Source: JAYEMH01 sp034717985 [NCBI: Candidatus Ratteibacteria bacterium] | Lineage (GTDB): Bacteria; CAZDME01; JAYEMH01 | Assembly (NCBI GenBank): GCA_034717985.1 | Contig: JAYEMH010000023.1 | Span: forward strand, 1 to 13,921 | Length of the DNA stretch: 13,921 bases | Direction: 5' to 3' | Shown: piece after piece, positions 1 through 5,412 of the stretch | Layout of the letters: every line of letters begins with the position of its first letter | How positions within the stretch are numbered: the first letter of the stretch is position 1 | Made by a program: the position numbers and the translations under genes | Notes under the pieces: model-generated | What the model saw: the letters and a program-made list of their open reading frames with translations, nothing else | Told to the model about the DNA's origin: nothing | The model's database searches: none

Positions 1-165
1 AATAGTCATGTCTTGATTTATGGTCTCCGGAATGCTCTCCCTTTCTTGCCATGTCAGCCTCAACAAGCTGCTCAACTACCTTTGTGGCAAGATCACCAAC
101 AACGGTATTATCCTTCTTTGCAAAAGATTCTTTTGTGACTCTTAGCTTTTCCCTGGCAATATTTA

Positions 166-427
166 GGGCTTACTGAAAAATGCAGAAAAATGAAAAACGT
201 CGACGGAATAAACATGCAAACAGGCACAAAAAACATAGCTAAAACTGCACGGAATTTACGGGAAACCGCCCAAAAACCTTGCACTTTTGATTACTTATAA
301 ATTTTTCAGTAAACCCCGATTACACAGATATTAGAAAGATTACACCGATTTTCTCCTCTTAATTTAATCTGCGTAATCTATTTTTTAATCTTTGAAATCA
401 GGGGCTGCTGGTTTTTTCAGCAGACCC
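166..427. mobile_element. 262-bp non-autonomous insertion (MITE-like or decayed IS) with TIRs and a 6-bp target duplication
   Basis: Read on the minus strand, the element begins GGGTCTGCTGAAAAAA (427-412) and ends ATTTTTCAGTAAGCCC (181-166). These ends are imperfect inverted repeats, matching at 12 of the first 15 positions. The flanking hexamer TAAATA occurs on both sides (433-428 and 165-160), as expected for a target-site duplication. A third end-like copy, ATTTTTCAGTAAACCC, lies inside at 301-316 and matches the 166-181 end at 15 of 16 positions. The element may therefore be a deletion derivative or a nested insertion. It holds no credible gene. It also carries a hairpin at its 427 end (423-418 pairing with 410-405) and GATTAC-type repeats at 318-378. 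I cannot name the parent IS family; TIRs starting GGG and containing CTGAAAAA occur in several DDE families. Confidence 0.72.
318..378. repeat. GATTAC-type dispersed repeat: two direct copies and one inverted copy
   Basis: GATTACACAGAT (318-329) and GATTACACCGATT (338-350) are direct near-copies 20 bp apart. AATCTGCGTAATC (366-378) is the inverted counterpart, differing from the first copy at one position. The block can fold back on itself. It sits inside the 262-bp insertion, between the internal TIR copy and the outer end. No coding potential is seen. Confidence 0.5.
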
Positions 428-504
428 TATTTATGTGTTTTTCAAAATTCCCCATTTTTTCACCTTTCTTTATGATATGGAAAACTGCCTTAAAATGCCC
501 TTTT

Positions 505-521
505 TTCCTTACAATAAGGAA
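505..521. promoter_or_regulatory. Candidate operator palindrome at the transcription start of the disrupted gene
   Basis: TTCCTTA and TAAGGAA form a perfect 7-bp inverted repeat around a 3-bp centre. It lies immediately downstream of the -10 hexamer at 528-523 and spans the predicted start of transcription near 516. This is a usual place for a repressor site. No U-tract follows on the minus strand, which argues against a terminator. The binding protein is unknown. Confidence 0.4.
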
Positions 522-522
522 G

Positions 523-551
523 AGTATATATAAAGCTTTCGTTCATGTCAA
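523..551 (-). promoter_or_regulatory. Strong sigma70-type promoter for the disrupted gene
   Basis: On the minus strand, TTGACA (551-546) and TATACT (528-523) are separated by exactly 17 bp. This is a perfect -35 and a near-perfect -10. The predicted start near 516 gives a leader of about 60 nt to the ATG at 455. The promoter lies just downstream of the GT2 stop, so the small gene has its own promoter. Confidence 0.75.
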
Positions 552-575
552 GGCATTTCCAGGAGCGGTGTTGTA

Positions 576-1325
576 TTATTTTTTACTCCTCTTCTCCCAA
601 TACTTGGCATAACTAAAAAACTGATAAAGAGAATCGGCCGAAGCAATAATTATCCCCATAAAGCCGTCTCTATATCCTTTTTTGAAAAGAAAGCGGCGGA
701 GAAACCGGTCAATCATCTTGCGGCAAAGAGTGAAAAAAGTAATTTTCCTTTTCTCCCGGAACCACTTCTCCGCCTCCTTGGTTGTTTGGGCATTTAGGCT
801 GGCAAAAAAATGCTCCAGGCTGCGATAACCGTAATGTATAATATCGCTATTTAGGAGGCGTGATTTTCCTTCCATGAATATCCGGGGATGAACTTCAGAT
901 TCTTCGTAGCGAAATTCGCCTCTTTTAAAAAGACGCAGCTTTCCGGCCGGATACCAACCGCCGTATTTTATCCAGCGTTTTCCGATATAGGTGCGAATCG
1001 GAATGGCGTAGCCGGTATATTCCTCTTCCTTTTCCAACACCGTTCTTATTTCTTCCGCCAGCGCCGGACTAACCCTTTCATCGGCATCCAGGCTTAAAAT
1101 CCAACCGCCTGCCGCCTGTTGATAAGCCCAGTTACGATGCCGTCCTTCATTTTCCATCCGGCGGATAAAAACCTTATCGGTAAATTGGCGGGTAATTTCT
1201 ACCGTTCTATCCACACTCTGGTCATCGACAACAATGAGTTCATCTGCCCATCGGGCGCTCTTCAGACACTCGGCGATATTTGCCTCTTCGTTTCTGGTAA
1301 TCACTACTACGGAAATCTTATTCAT
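576..1325 (-). CDS. Family 2 glycosyltransferase, WaaE/KdtX-like LPS core sugar transferase
   Basis: A 249-residue GT-A fold glycosyltransferase expected to transfer a sugar from a nucleotide-sugar onto the LPS core on the cytoplasmic side of the inner membrane. It opens with the usual GT2 strand followed by TRNEEANI (10-17). VVDDQSVDRT (32-41) is the nucleotide-binding region, and the DAD metal motif is at 80-82 within SLDADERV. Length and C-terminal architecture match the WaaE/KdtX group of core beta-glucosyltransferase-like proteins, with a basic, aromatic tail (FLRRFLFKK, then YQFFSYAKYWE). The tail probably lies on the membrane surface. The ATG at 1325 overlaps the upstream GT9 stop by 8 nt, indicating translational coupling as the last gene of the operon. 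Donor and acceptor cannot be read from sequence. Confidence 0.88.
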   Translation of the reverse strand: MNKISVVVITRNEEANIAECLKSARWADELIVVDDQSVDRTVEITRQFTDKVFIRRMENEGRHRNWAYQQAAGGWILSLDADERVSPALAEEIRTVLEKEEEYTGYAIPIRTYIGKRWIKYGGWYPAGKLRLFKRGEFRYEESEVHPRIFMEGKSRLLNSDIIHYGYRSLEHFFASLNAQTTKEAEKWFREKRKITFFTLCRKMIDRFLRRFLFKKGYRDGFMGIIIASADSLYQFFSYAKYWEKRSKK

Positions 1326-2367
1326 TTTTTCTCTCCATTATTTTTTTTGCCGCCTGAAAAACTTCCTCGGCACTAACTGCTTTAAGACATTGAAAATCCT
1401 TGCGGCAGTTATGCGCTAAGCATTCTTGACAGCCAGCATCTTTGTGCAGAATAATATGCTCTTCCCCCCAGGGACGCCAGCGCCGGGGAGAAAGACCCGG
1501 TTGTTTCCTTCCAAAAATTACAAGGCAGGGCGTTTTCATCGCCGAGGCAATATGGACCGGCCCTGTGTCGTTAGAGATAAAAAGACGTGAGTGTTTCAAA
1601 ATTGAAGCCAGGTGCCCCATCACCAGTCCTTTAGCGGTAATAACCTTACCTCCGAGTAATTTTTTTAAGCTTTCAAGCAATGAGCTTTCCTTATTACTGC
1701 CGATTATAACAAAATTTACCGGGCCGGATTCTCTTAGTCTCTTCCCTGCTTCAGCAAATCTCTCCACTTCCCACCTTTTAGAAGGACAGCTGGCTCCGGG
1801 CTGCATCGCCACCAGGGGAACATCCTTATTTAATTCATTATTTCTTAAAAACCTCGTTCCAAAATCCTCTTCCTCCCGGCTCAGGCACATTTCCACCTCT
1901 TTATTAGCGGCGGGAATTTCCCGGGCGGCAATTACATCAAGATTATATTCTATTTCGTGTTTTTCTCCTTTGAATTTTTCCTCGGGCAGTTTTTTACTGA
2001 GCAAAAATCCGCATTTTTTATTATACCCGATCCGCTCCGGGATGCCGGCTAAGAAAGTGAGGATATTTACCCGATTGGTCGGGTGGAAGATAAAAGCTAA
2101 ATCAAATTTTTCCCGGGCAAGAGCCCTAATAAATTTAAAACTCCCCCGGAGACTTTTATCTTTCCCCTTTTTATCATAGATAATTACTTCGTTCAGATGA
2201 GGATTATTTTTTACCACCCCGGAGGTGTAGGGCTGGACCATCATCGCCAGGAAGCTTTCAGGAAAACTATGGCGAACGGCCCGAATGACCGGCGTCGTCA
2301 AAACCACATCCCCAATGCGGTCAGTTCGCACCAATAGAATCTTTTTGGGATTTTCTTTGTTCTTCAT
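1318..2367 (-). CDS. GT9 heptosyltransferase-like LPS core glycosyltransferase (third of three in tandem)
   Basis: A 349-residue GT-B protein of glycosyltransferase family 9 (ADP-heptose:LPS heptosyltransferase family, WaaF/WaaC-like). The N-terminal motif KKILLVRTDRIGDVVLTTP (9-26) includes the family Asp (D20). SNDTGPVHIA (265-274) forms the donor-binding loop. Four cysteines at 313, 316, 321 and 327 form the C-x2-C-x4-C-x5-C pattern often seen near the C-terminus of these enzymes. The expected role is adding heptose or a related sugar to the inner core on the cytoplasmic face of the inner membrane. AAGGA precedes the ATG at a suitable distance. The start overlaps the upstream GT9 by 47 nt. 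It is diverged from the two neighbouring GT9 copies, so a different linkage or acceptor is likely. The GPTDP segment after the donor loop is replaced by GRKQP (286-290). Confidence 0.9.
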   Translation of the reverse strand: MKNKENPKKILLVRTDRIGDVVLTTPVIRAVRHSFPESFLAMMVQPYTSGVVKNNPHLNEVIIYDKKGKDKSLRGSFKFIRALAREKFDLAFIFHPTNRVNILTFLAGIPERIGYNKKCGFLLSKKLPEEKFKGEKHEIEYNLDVIAAREIPAANKEVEMCLSREEEDFGTRFLRNNELNKDVPLVAMQPGASCPSKRWEVERFAEAGKRLRESGPVNFVIIGSNKESSLLESLKKLLGGKVITAKGLVMGHLASILKHSRLFISNDTGPVHIASAMKTPCLVIFGRKQPGLSPRRWRPWGEEHIILHKDAGCQECLAHNCRKDFQCLKAVSAEEVFQAAKKIMERKNE

Positions 2368-3316
2368 TTAATATTTCCTTAAAGGCTGAAAAAACCTCAT
2401 CCACGGAAAGCAGTTTCATGCACTGGTGTTTCCCGCCGGGACATTGAGCTAATTCACAGGGAGAACAGGATAAATCTTTTCTTACCACCCGGTTAAGCGG
2501 ACTTAAGGGGCCGTATTTTAAGGGATCGGTCGGCCCAAAAATAGCCAGGGTCGGCACGCCAATTGCACTGGCTAAATGAAGGGGCCCGCTATCATTGGTG
2601 ATAAAAACTTTTGCCCTCTCTAAAAGAGCCGCTAATTCATGAAAGCTCAATTTCCCTCCCAGGTTGAAACTGCCTTCAATTTCCCCGGAGATTTTACGGC
2701 ATTTTTTCCTATCCTCCCGGCCGCCTACGATAACAAGGGGAAAGGAGAATATTTCCTTAATCCGGTGAGCCAATAATATAAATCTTTCATCCCCCCAGCA
2801 TTTGAGATGACTGGCGGCGGTCGGATTGATGACTACCAATCCACCCTCTATTTTCCCGCCGAGTATTCTCTTAATACTCTCTCTGGCGGCCTCCGAAACA
2901 TAAAAAGGAAATCGGATTTTGTCTGTTTTAAAACCAAATCTTTCTAAACTGCGCAGATGTTTTTTTACCCGGTGTTCAGCCGGCCCTGCTTTTTTGAAAA
3001 AAAGAGGACTGCGATTTTTTGCCCCCAGGAATAACGGAAACAAACTATGGCGCAGGTCAACAATCAGATCGTAATGCCTCTTTCTCAGGTGCTTTATAAA
3101 TAGCCATTTCTCCTTCAAAGTCTTACTTTTATCATAAATAATGACTTCGGAGAATTCCGGATTATCTTTAACCGCTCCGTAAGCCCGCCTCCCGACCAGA
3201 ATGGAGATATTCCCCCCGGGAAATTCCTCCCGCAGGACTGCCACAACCGGAAGGGTCAAAATAACGTCGCCAATATTACTTAAACTGATAACAAGAATAT
3301 TATGTATGTCTCGCAT
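2321..3316 (-). CDS. GT9 heptosyltransferase-like LPS core glycosyltransferase (second of three)
   Basis: A GT9-family enzyme of 331 residues from the ATG at 3316. The frame is open to a TTG at 3340, adding eight residues. I prefer the ATG because MRDIHNILVISLSNIGD then matches the start-to-motif distance of the other three GT9 copies, although its Shine-Dalgarno is weak. Recognisable parts are SLSNIGDVILTLP (11-23), the donor loop NDSGPLH (241-247), IFGPTDP (259-265), and cysteines at 284, 287, 292 and 299 within CSPC...CPGGKHQCM. This is close to the classic WaaF-type C-terminal cysteine motif. The expected role is heptose or heptose-like transfer to the inner core on the cytoplasmic side of the membrane. 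It overlaps the next GT9 by 47 nt, so the pair is probably co-translated. Confidence 0.9.
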   Translation of the reverse strand: MRDIHNILVISLSNIGDVILTLPVVAVLREEFPGGNISILVGRRAYGAVKDNPEFSEVIIYDKSKTLKEKWLFIKHLRKRHYDLIVDLRHSLFPLFLGAKNRSPLFFKKAGPAEHRVKKHLRSLERFGFKTDKIRFPFYVSEAARESIKRILGGKIEGGLVVINPTAASHLKCWGDERFILLAHRIKEIFSFPLVIVGGREDRKKCRKISGEIEGSFNLGGKLSFHELAALLERAKVFITNDSGPLHLASAIGVPTLAIFGPTDPLKYGPLSPLNRVVRKDLSCSPCELAQCPGGKHQCMKLLSVDEVFSAFKEILNEEQRKSQKDSIGAN

Positions 3317-3376
3317 TTTCTCAACTTTTTCAAACGGCAAAATTCTTAAATGTCTAATGACGAATGAATCACTACT

Positions 3377-4399
3377 TCAACTCTTCATCATCTTCCCTGC
3401 CGCCTCAATCACTTCTTCCACCGTAATCTTTTCCATACAAATATTTCTCTTCCAGCGGCACCTTTGCGGACAAGGACTGCAATCCAAAGCTTTGTAAATA
3501 ATCCGGGTAGTCTTGCTTCGCGGGGCCCATCGGCGCGGATCCTGGGGGCCAAACATAATCAAAGAGGAAAGACCAACAGCCGAAGCAAGGTGCATCGCCC
3601 CGGTATCGGTGCCGATAAAAAGCCTTGCCTCTTTATATAAACAAGCCAATTCCCTTACGGTAAATTCTCCCGCCGCCACAATTGGTTTTTCTCTCATTAA
3701 ACCGACGATTTCTTCTATTTCTTTTTTTTCGGCAGAGGCCCCGGTAAAGATAATTTCTAAGGGAAAATTCTCTATCAGGTAATCCGAAAGCCGGGCATAA
3801 TTCTCTCCAGACCATTTCCTCCCCCACCAGCCGCCCGCCGGATGAATGACAATAAAATTTGAAATATCCCTTTCCTTTAACCAGCTTTTCACTTTTTCTT
3901 TCTCATCAGCTTCAAACCATGCCTCTAAATCCGGATTTCCGGTCTTTACACCCATGGGTTTAATTACTTCTAAAAGATTTTCTGTCTCGTGCCGAAAAGG
4001 GTCGGCGAAATAAACATTATTCAGAAAGGAATGCCAGCCTTTGGTATTATAGCCTAATCGAATCTTTGCCCCAGCCAGCCAGGAAAGCAGGGCATAACGG
4101 CGGGAATGGTGAAGAATAATTACGGCATCAAACTGTTCTTTTCTCCAGCTTTTCAAAAGTCTTAAGCTTTCGGATAAATTTAGCCTCTTTGGTTTCTTAT
4201 CAAAAACAATTATCTTGTTAAAATATGGATTGCCTTTTAAAATTTCAAGCTGCCCCGGCTGATTCCGTAAGGTTAAACATAACTTAGCCTTTGGAAAATT
4301 TTCTTTAAGCGTCCGAAAAACCGGAACGGCTACCAGCAAATCTCCAATGCCGGGAAAACCTAAAACAATCAAAATGTTTTTTATCTCTATATGTTTCAT
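3377..4399 (-). CDS. GT9 heptosyltransferase-like LPS core glycosyltransferase (first of three)
   Basis: A 340-residue GT9 protein. NILIVLGFPGIGDLLVAVP (8-26) is the N-terminal acceptor-side motif. TDTGAMH (264-270) is the donor loop, with Ala replacing the usual Pro. MFGPQDP (282-288) follows, and cysteines at 307, 310, 314 and 321 complete the C-terminal cysteine cluster, with one residue fewer in the middle spacer than the paralogues. It is the first sugar-transferase gene downstream of the restriction-modification cassette. I see no convincing Shine-Dalgarno or promoter before its ATG, so it may depend on transcription through the cassette. The sugar transferred is unknown; heptose or a related hexose is the family expectation. 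Confidence 0.9.
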   Translation of the reverse strand: MKHIEIKNILIVLGFPGIGDLLVAVPVFRTLKENFPKAKLCLTLRNQPGQLEILKGNPYFNKIIVFDKKPKRLNLSESLRLLKSWRKEQFDAVIILHHSRRYALLSWLAGAKIRLGYNTKGWHSFLNNVYFADPFRHETENLLEVIKPMGVKTGNPDLEAWFEADEKEKVKSWLKERDISNFIVIHPAGGWWGRKWSGENYARLSDYLIENFPLEIIFTGASAEKKEIEEIVGLMREKPIVAAGEFTVRELACLYKEARLFIGTDTGAMHLASAVGLSSLIMFGPQDPRRWAPRSKTTRIIYKALDCSPCPQRCRWKRNICMEKITVEEVIEAAGKMMKS

Positions 4400-4427
4400 T
4401 TAATAAAAAATAGGGCGCTATTACAAA

Positions 4428-4445
4428 CTATGAGCCAAGAGCTAT
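4428..4445. repeat. Short copy of the CTATGAG heptad repeat
   Basis: CTATGAG and CCAAGAG, followed by CTATTCT, lie between the endonuclease stop and the GT9 start. The same units (CTATGAG, CCATCAG, CTATGAG) occur at 8485-8505 and, inverted, at 8424-8465. The rest of 4400-4464 holds nothing else I can identify. Confidence 0.5.
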
Positions 4446-4464
4446 TCTGGTCCATTGCATTAAT

Positions 4465-5202
4465 CTAAAGCAACTGCTCCCACATTTTCCTTGAAGAAGG
4501 AAGGTCTATTTTCATAAATTGCGAGAAGCCGGTTACATTGTAATATTTCCCGAATTGCTTTCTTTTTAATTCATCCCAAACTACTAAATTTACATTGTGT
4601 TTCTTCATCTCGTCAATTTTAGACGGAGAAATGTTCGTATCCGCAGTCATTATATAAATTCTACCCGCATTGGTTGAAACCAACTCTCCAACAACTTGCT
4701 TCCATCTCTCACGCAATGTCCGCTTAATGGAAATAACTACGCAAGCAGTTCTATTCTTCCTAAACGCTTTTTCGCTTGGAATAACATAGTCAACCTTTCC
4801 GTTAAGCATAGTCTGGGTATTAAAAGGATATTTAAGAGACTCAAAAAGATATCGGACATGATTTTCAAAACTACCGCCGGCTCTACTCATTCGCGATTGA
4901 GAAATGCTCCTAAAAAAACCTCTAATATTTTGATAATTATGTTTGAAAGAACTGGCAAGAGAGGAAGTTTTCTTTAGAAGCTTTAATCTTTCCGCCTCTC
5001 TAATAATTTTTTCCGAACACTCCTTTTCTTTTTGTTCATAAAGTTTGAATTCTGTTTCTAATAGTGCTTTTAGACAATTGTTGAAATCAGACTCTATTTG
5101 CGAAGATTTAAAACCGCATTTTTGCTGTGCCGTCTTGGCTAATTTGTCGCCTGACGGCATAAGTTTAACCCTTATTTTTTTCTGAAACTCAAAAAAACTC
5201 AA
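4465..5202 (-). CDS. Type II restriction endonuclease, EcoRII C-terminal / PspGI-like PD-(D/E)xK fold
   Basis: A 245-residue predicted DNA endonuclease partnered with the upstream methyltransferase. SRMSRAGGSFE (103-113) matches the family's S-R-x-G-x-S-x-E helix. Asp138 in KVDYV is the metal ligand. SIK (158-160) followed 13 residues later by Glu173 fits the S-x-K-x12-E signature of the EcoRII/SsoII/PspGI/NgoMIV group. RERWKQV (164-170) aligns with the R/K-(D/E)-R-W-x-Q-V block that contacts CC/GG base pairs in relatives. The residues before about 100 look helical and coiled-coil-like, and there is no EcoRII-type effector domain. The recognition site is inferred to be CC-N/W-GG-like but is not readable here. 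The start is TTG at 5202, supported by AAGGAGGT (5216-5209) six bases upstream. A possible -10 (TATACT, 5235-5230) lacks a good -35. Confidence 0.82.
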   Translation of the reverse strand: MSFFEFQKKIRVKLMPSGDKLAKTAQQKCGFKSSQIESDFNNCLKALLETEFKLYEQKEKECSEKIIREAERLKLLKKTSSLASSFKHNYQNIRGFFRSISQSRMSRAGGSFENHVRYLFESLKYPFNTQTMLNGKVDYVIPSEKAFRKNRTACVVISIKRTLRERWKQVVGELVSTNAGRIYIMTADTNISPSKIDEMKKHNVNLVVWDELKRKQFGKYYNVTGFSQFMKIDLPSSRKMWEQLL

Positions 5203-5224
5203 TTTTCTACCTCCTTTTCATCGC

Positions 5225-5234
5225 ATACCAGTAT
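5225..5234. promoter_or_regulatory. Candidate operator and -10 upstream of the endonuclease
   Basis: ATACCAGTAT is a perfect 10-bp palindrome overlapping the possible minus-strand -10 hexamer TATACT (5235-5230). It lies just upstream of the endonuclease Shine-Dalgarno. Its half-site differs from the GTTA...TAAC palindrome at the lexA-methyltransferase promoter. A matching -35 is not evident, so the promoter itself is uncertain. Confidence 0.3.
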
Positions 5235-5252
5235 AATCAAATTAATCAATTT

Positions 5253-5412
5253 ACCCCGTTAGAAAAAGCCACCAATTTTAATCCTAAAGGATAGACCTTC
5301 CTATTCCTCTTTATGGAAGGGTGTAATCGGAGGTCATCATCATTTGAAGCTAACGGTGGTTTAAAGCCACCGTCAACGCAGGACGTTAGAGAACTTTGTT
5401 CTCTAACGGGGT
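5253..5412. repeat. 160-bp palindromic element between the R-M genes (MITE/REP-like or structured RNA)
   Basis: ACCCCGTTAGA (5253-5263) and its exact inverse complement TCTAACGGGGT (5402-5412) bound the segment. Inside are an 11-bp perfect hairpin (CGTTAGAGAAC 5384-5394 with GTTCTCTAACG 5398-5408, loop TTT) and a 7-bp hairpin (ACGGTGG 5353-5359 with CCACCGT 5367-5373). A CCTTCC/GGAAGG fold-back and a short ATCCT/AGGAT hairpin lie near 5281-5320. GGTGGCTTT occurs twice on the minus strand (5371-5363 and 5273-5265). The right end touches the stop codon of the methyltransferase gene. No T-run follows the hairpins on the minus strand, so it is not an ordinary terminator. A mobile palindromic repeat is the best fit; an RNA structure attenuating transcription or translation between the genes is an alternative. 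Confidence 0.5.

Larger units (their letters stand above)
1..455 (-). pseudogene. Small gene of unknown function, split by a 262-bp insertion element and cut by the window edge
   Basis: An ATG at 455 follows the Shine-Dalgarno AAGGTG (466-461) with good spacing. It opens a frame reading MGNFEKHIN before running into foreign sequence and a stop at 419-417. The same frame resumes at 159 and stays open to the window edge, beginning IAREKLRVTKESFAKK. Removing 166-427 plus one copy of the flanking TAAATA joins the two parts in frame, giving 62 codons before the window ends. I do not recognise the family. The restored N-terminus is charged and looks helical, loosely recalling small HEPN-like helical proteins, but that is only an impression. 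Its own promoter and ribosome-binding site look intact, so a 12-residue peptide would be made from the current start. It lies downstream of the GT2 gene on the same strand but is probably a separate transcription unit. Confidence 0.7.

Noticed and set aside
1-165. Independent gene beginning near 165
   Set aside because: There is no start codon or ribosome-binding site at that point; the frame joins exactly to the ATG at 455 when the insertion is removed.
505-521. TTCCTTA/TAAGGAA hairpin as a rho-independent terminator of the LPS operon
   Set aside because: On the minus strand it is followed by A residues, not T residues, and it lies just after a strong -10 hexamer, so an operator is more likely.
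1442-2179. Plus-strand open frame of 245 codons
   Set aside because: It lies wholly antisense to a well-supported GT9 gene, shows no recognisable domain and is low in complexity; it is a shadow of the real gene.
3317-3340. TTG start at 3340 for the second GT9 gene
   Set aside because: It adds eight residues not matched by the paralogues' start-to-motif distance; the ATG at 3316 fits better, though neither has a strong Shine-Dalgarno.
5384-5408. 11-bp perfect hairpin as an intrinsic terminator after the methylase gene
   Set aside because: There is no T-run after the stem in the direction of transcription, and the hairpin is part of a larger palindromic element.
5253-5412. Integron attC site
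   Set aside because: The GTTAGA and TCTAAC words are arranged in the opposite order to an attC site, and there is no integrase or cassette array nearby.
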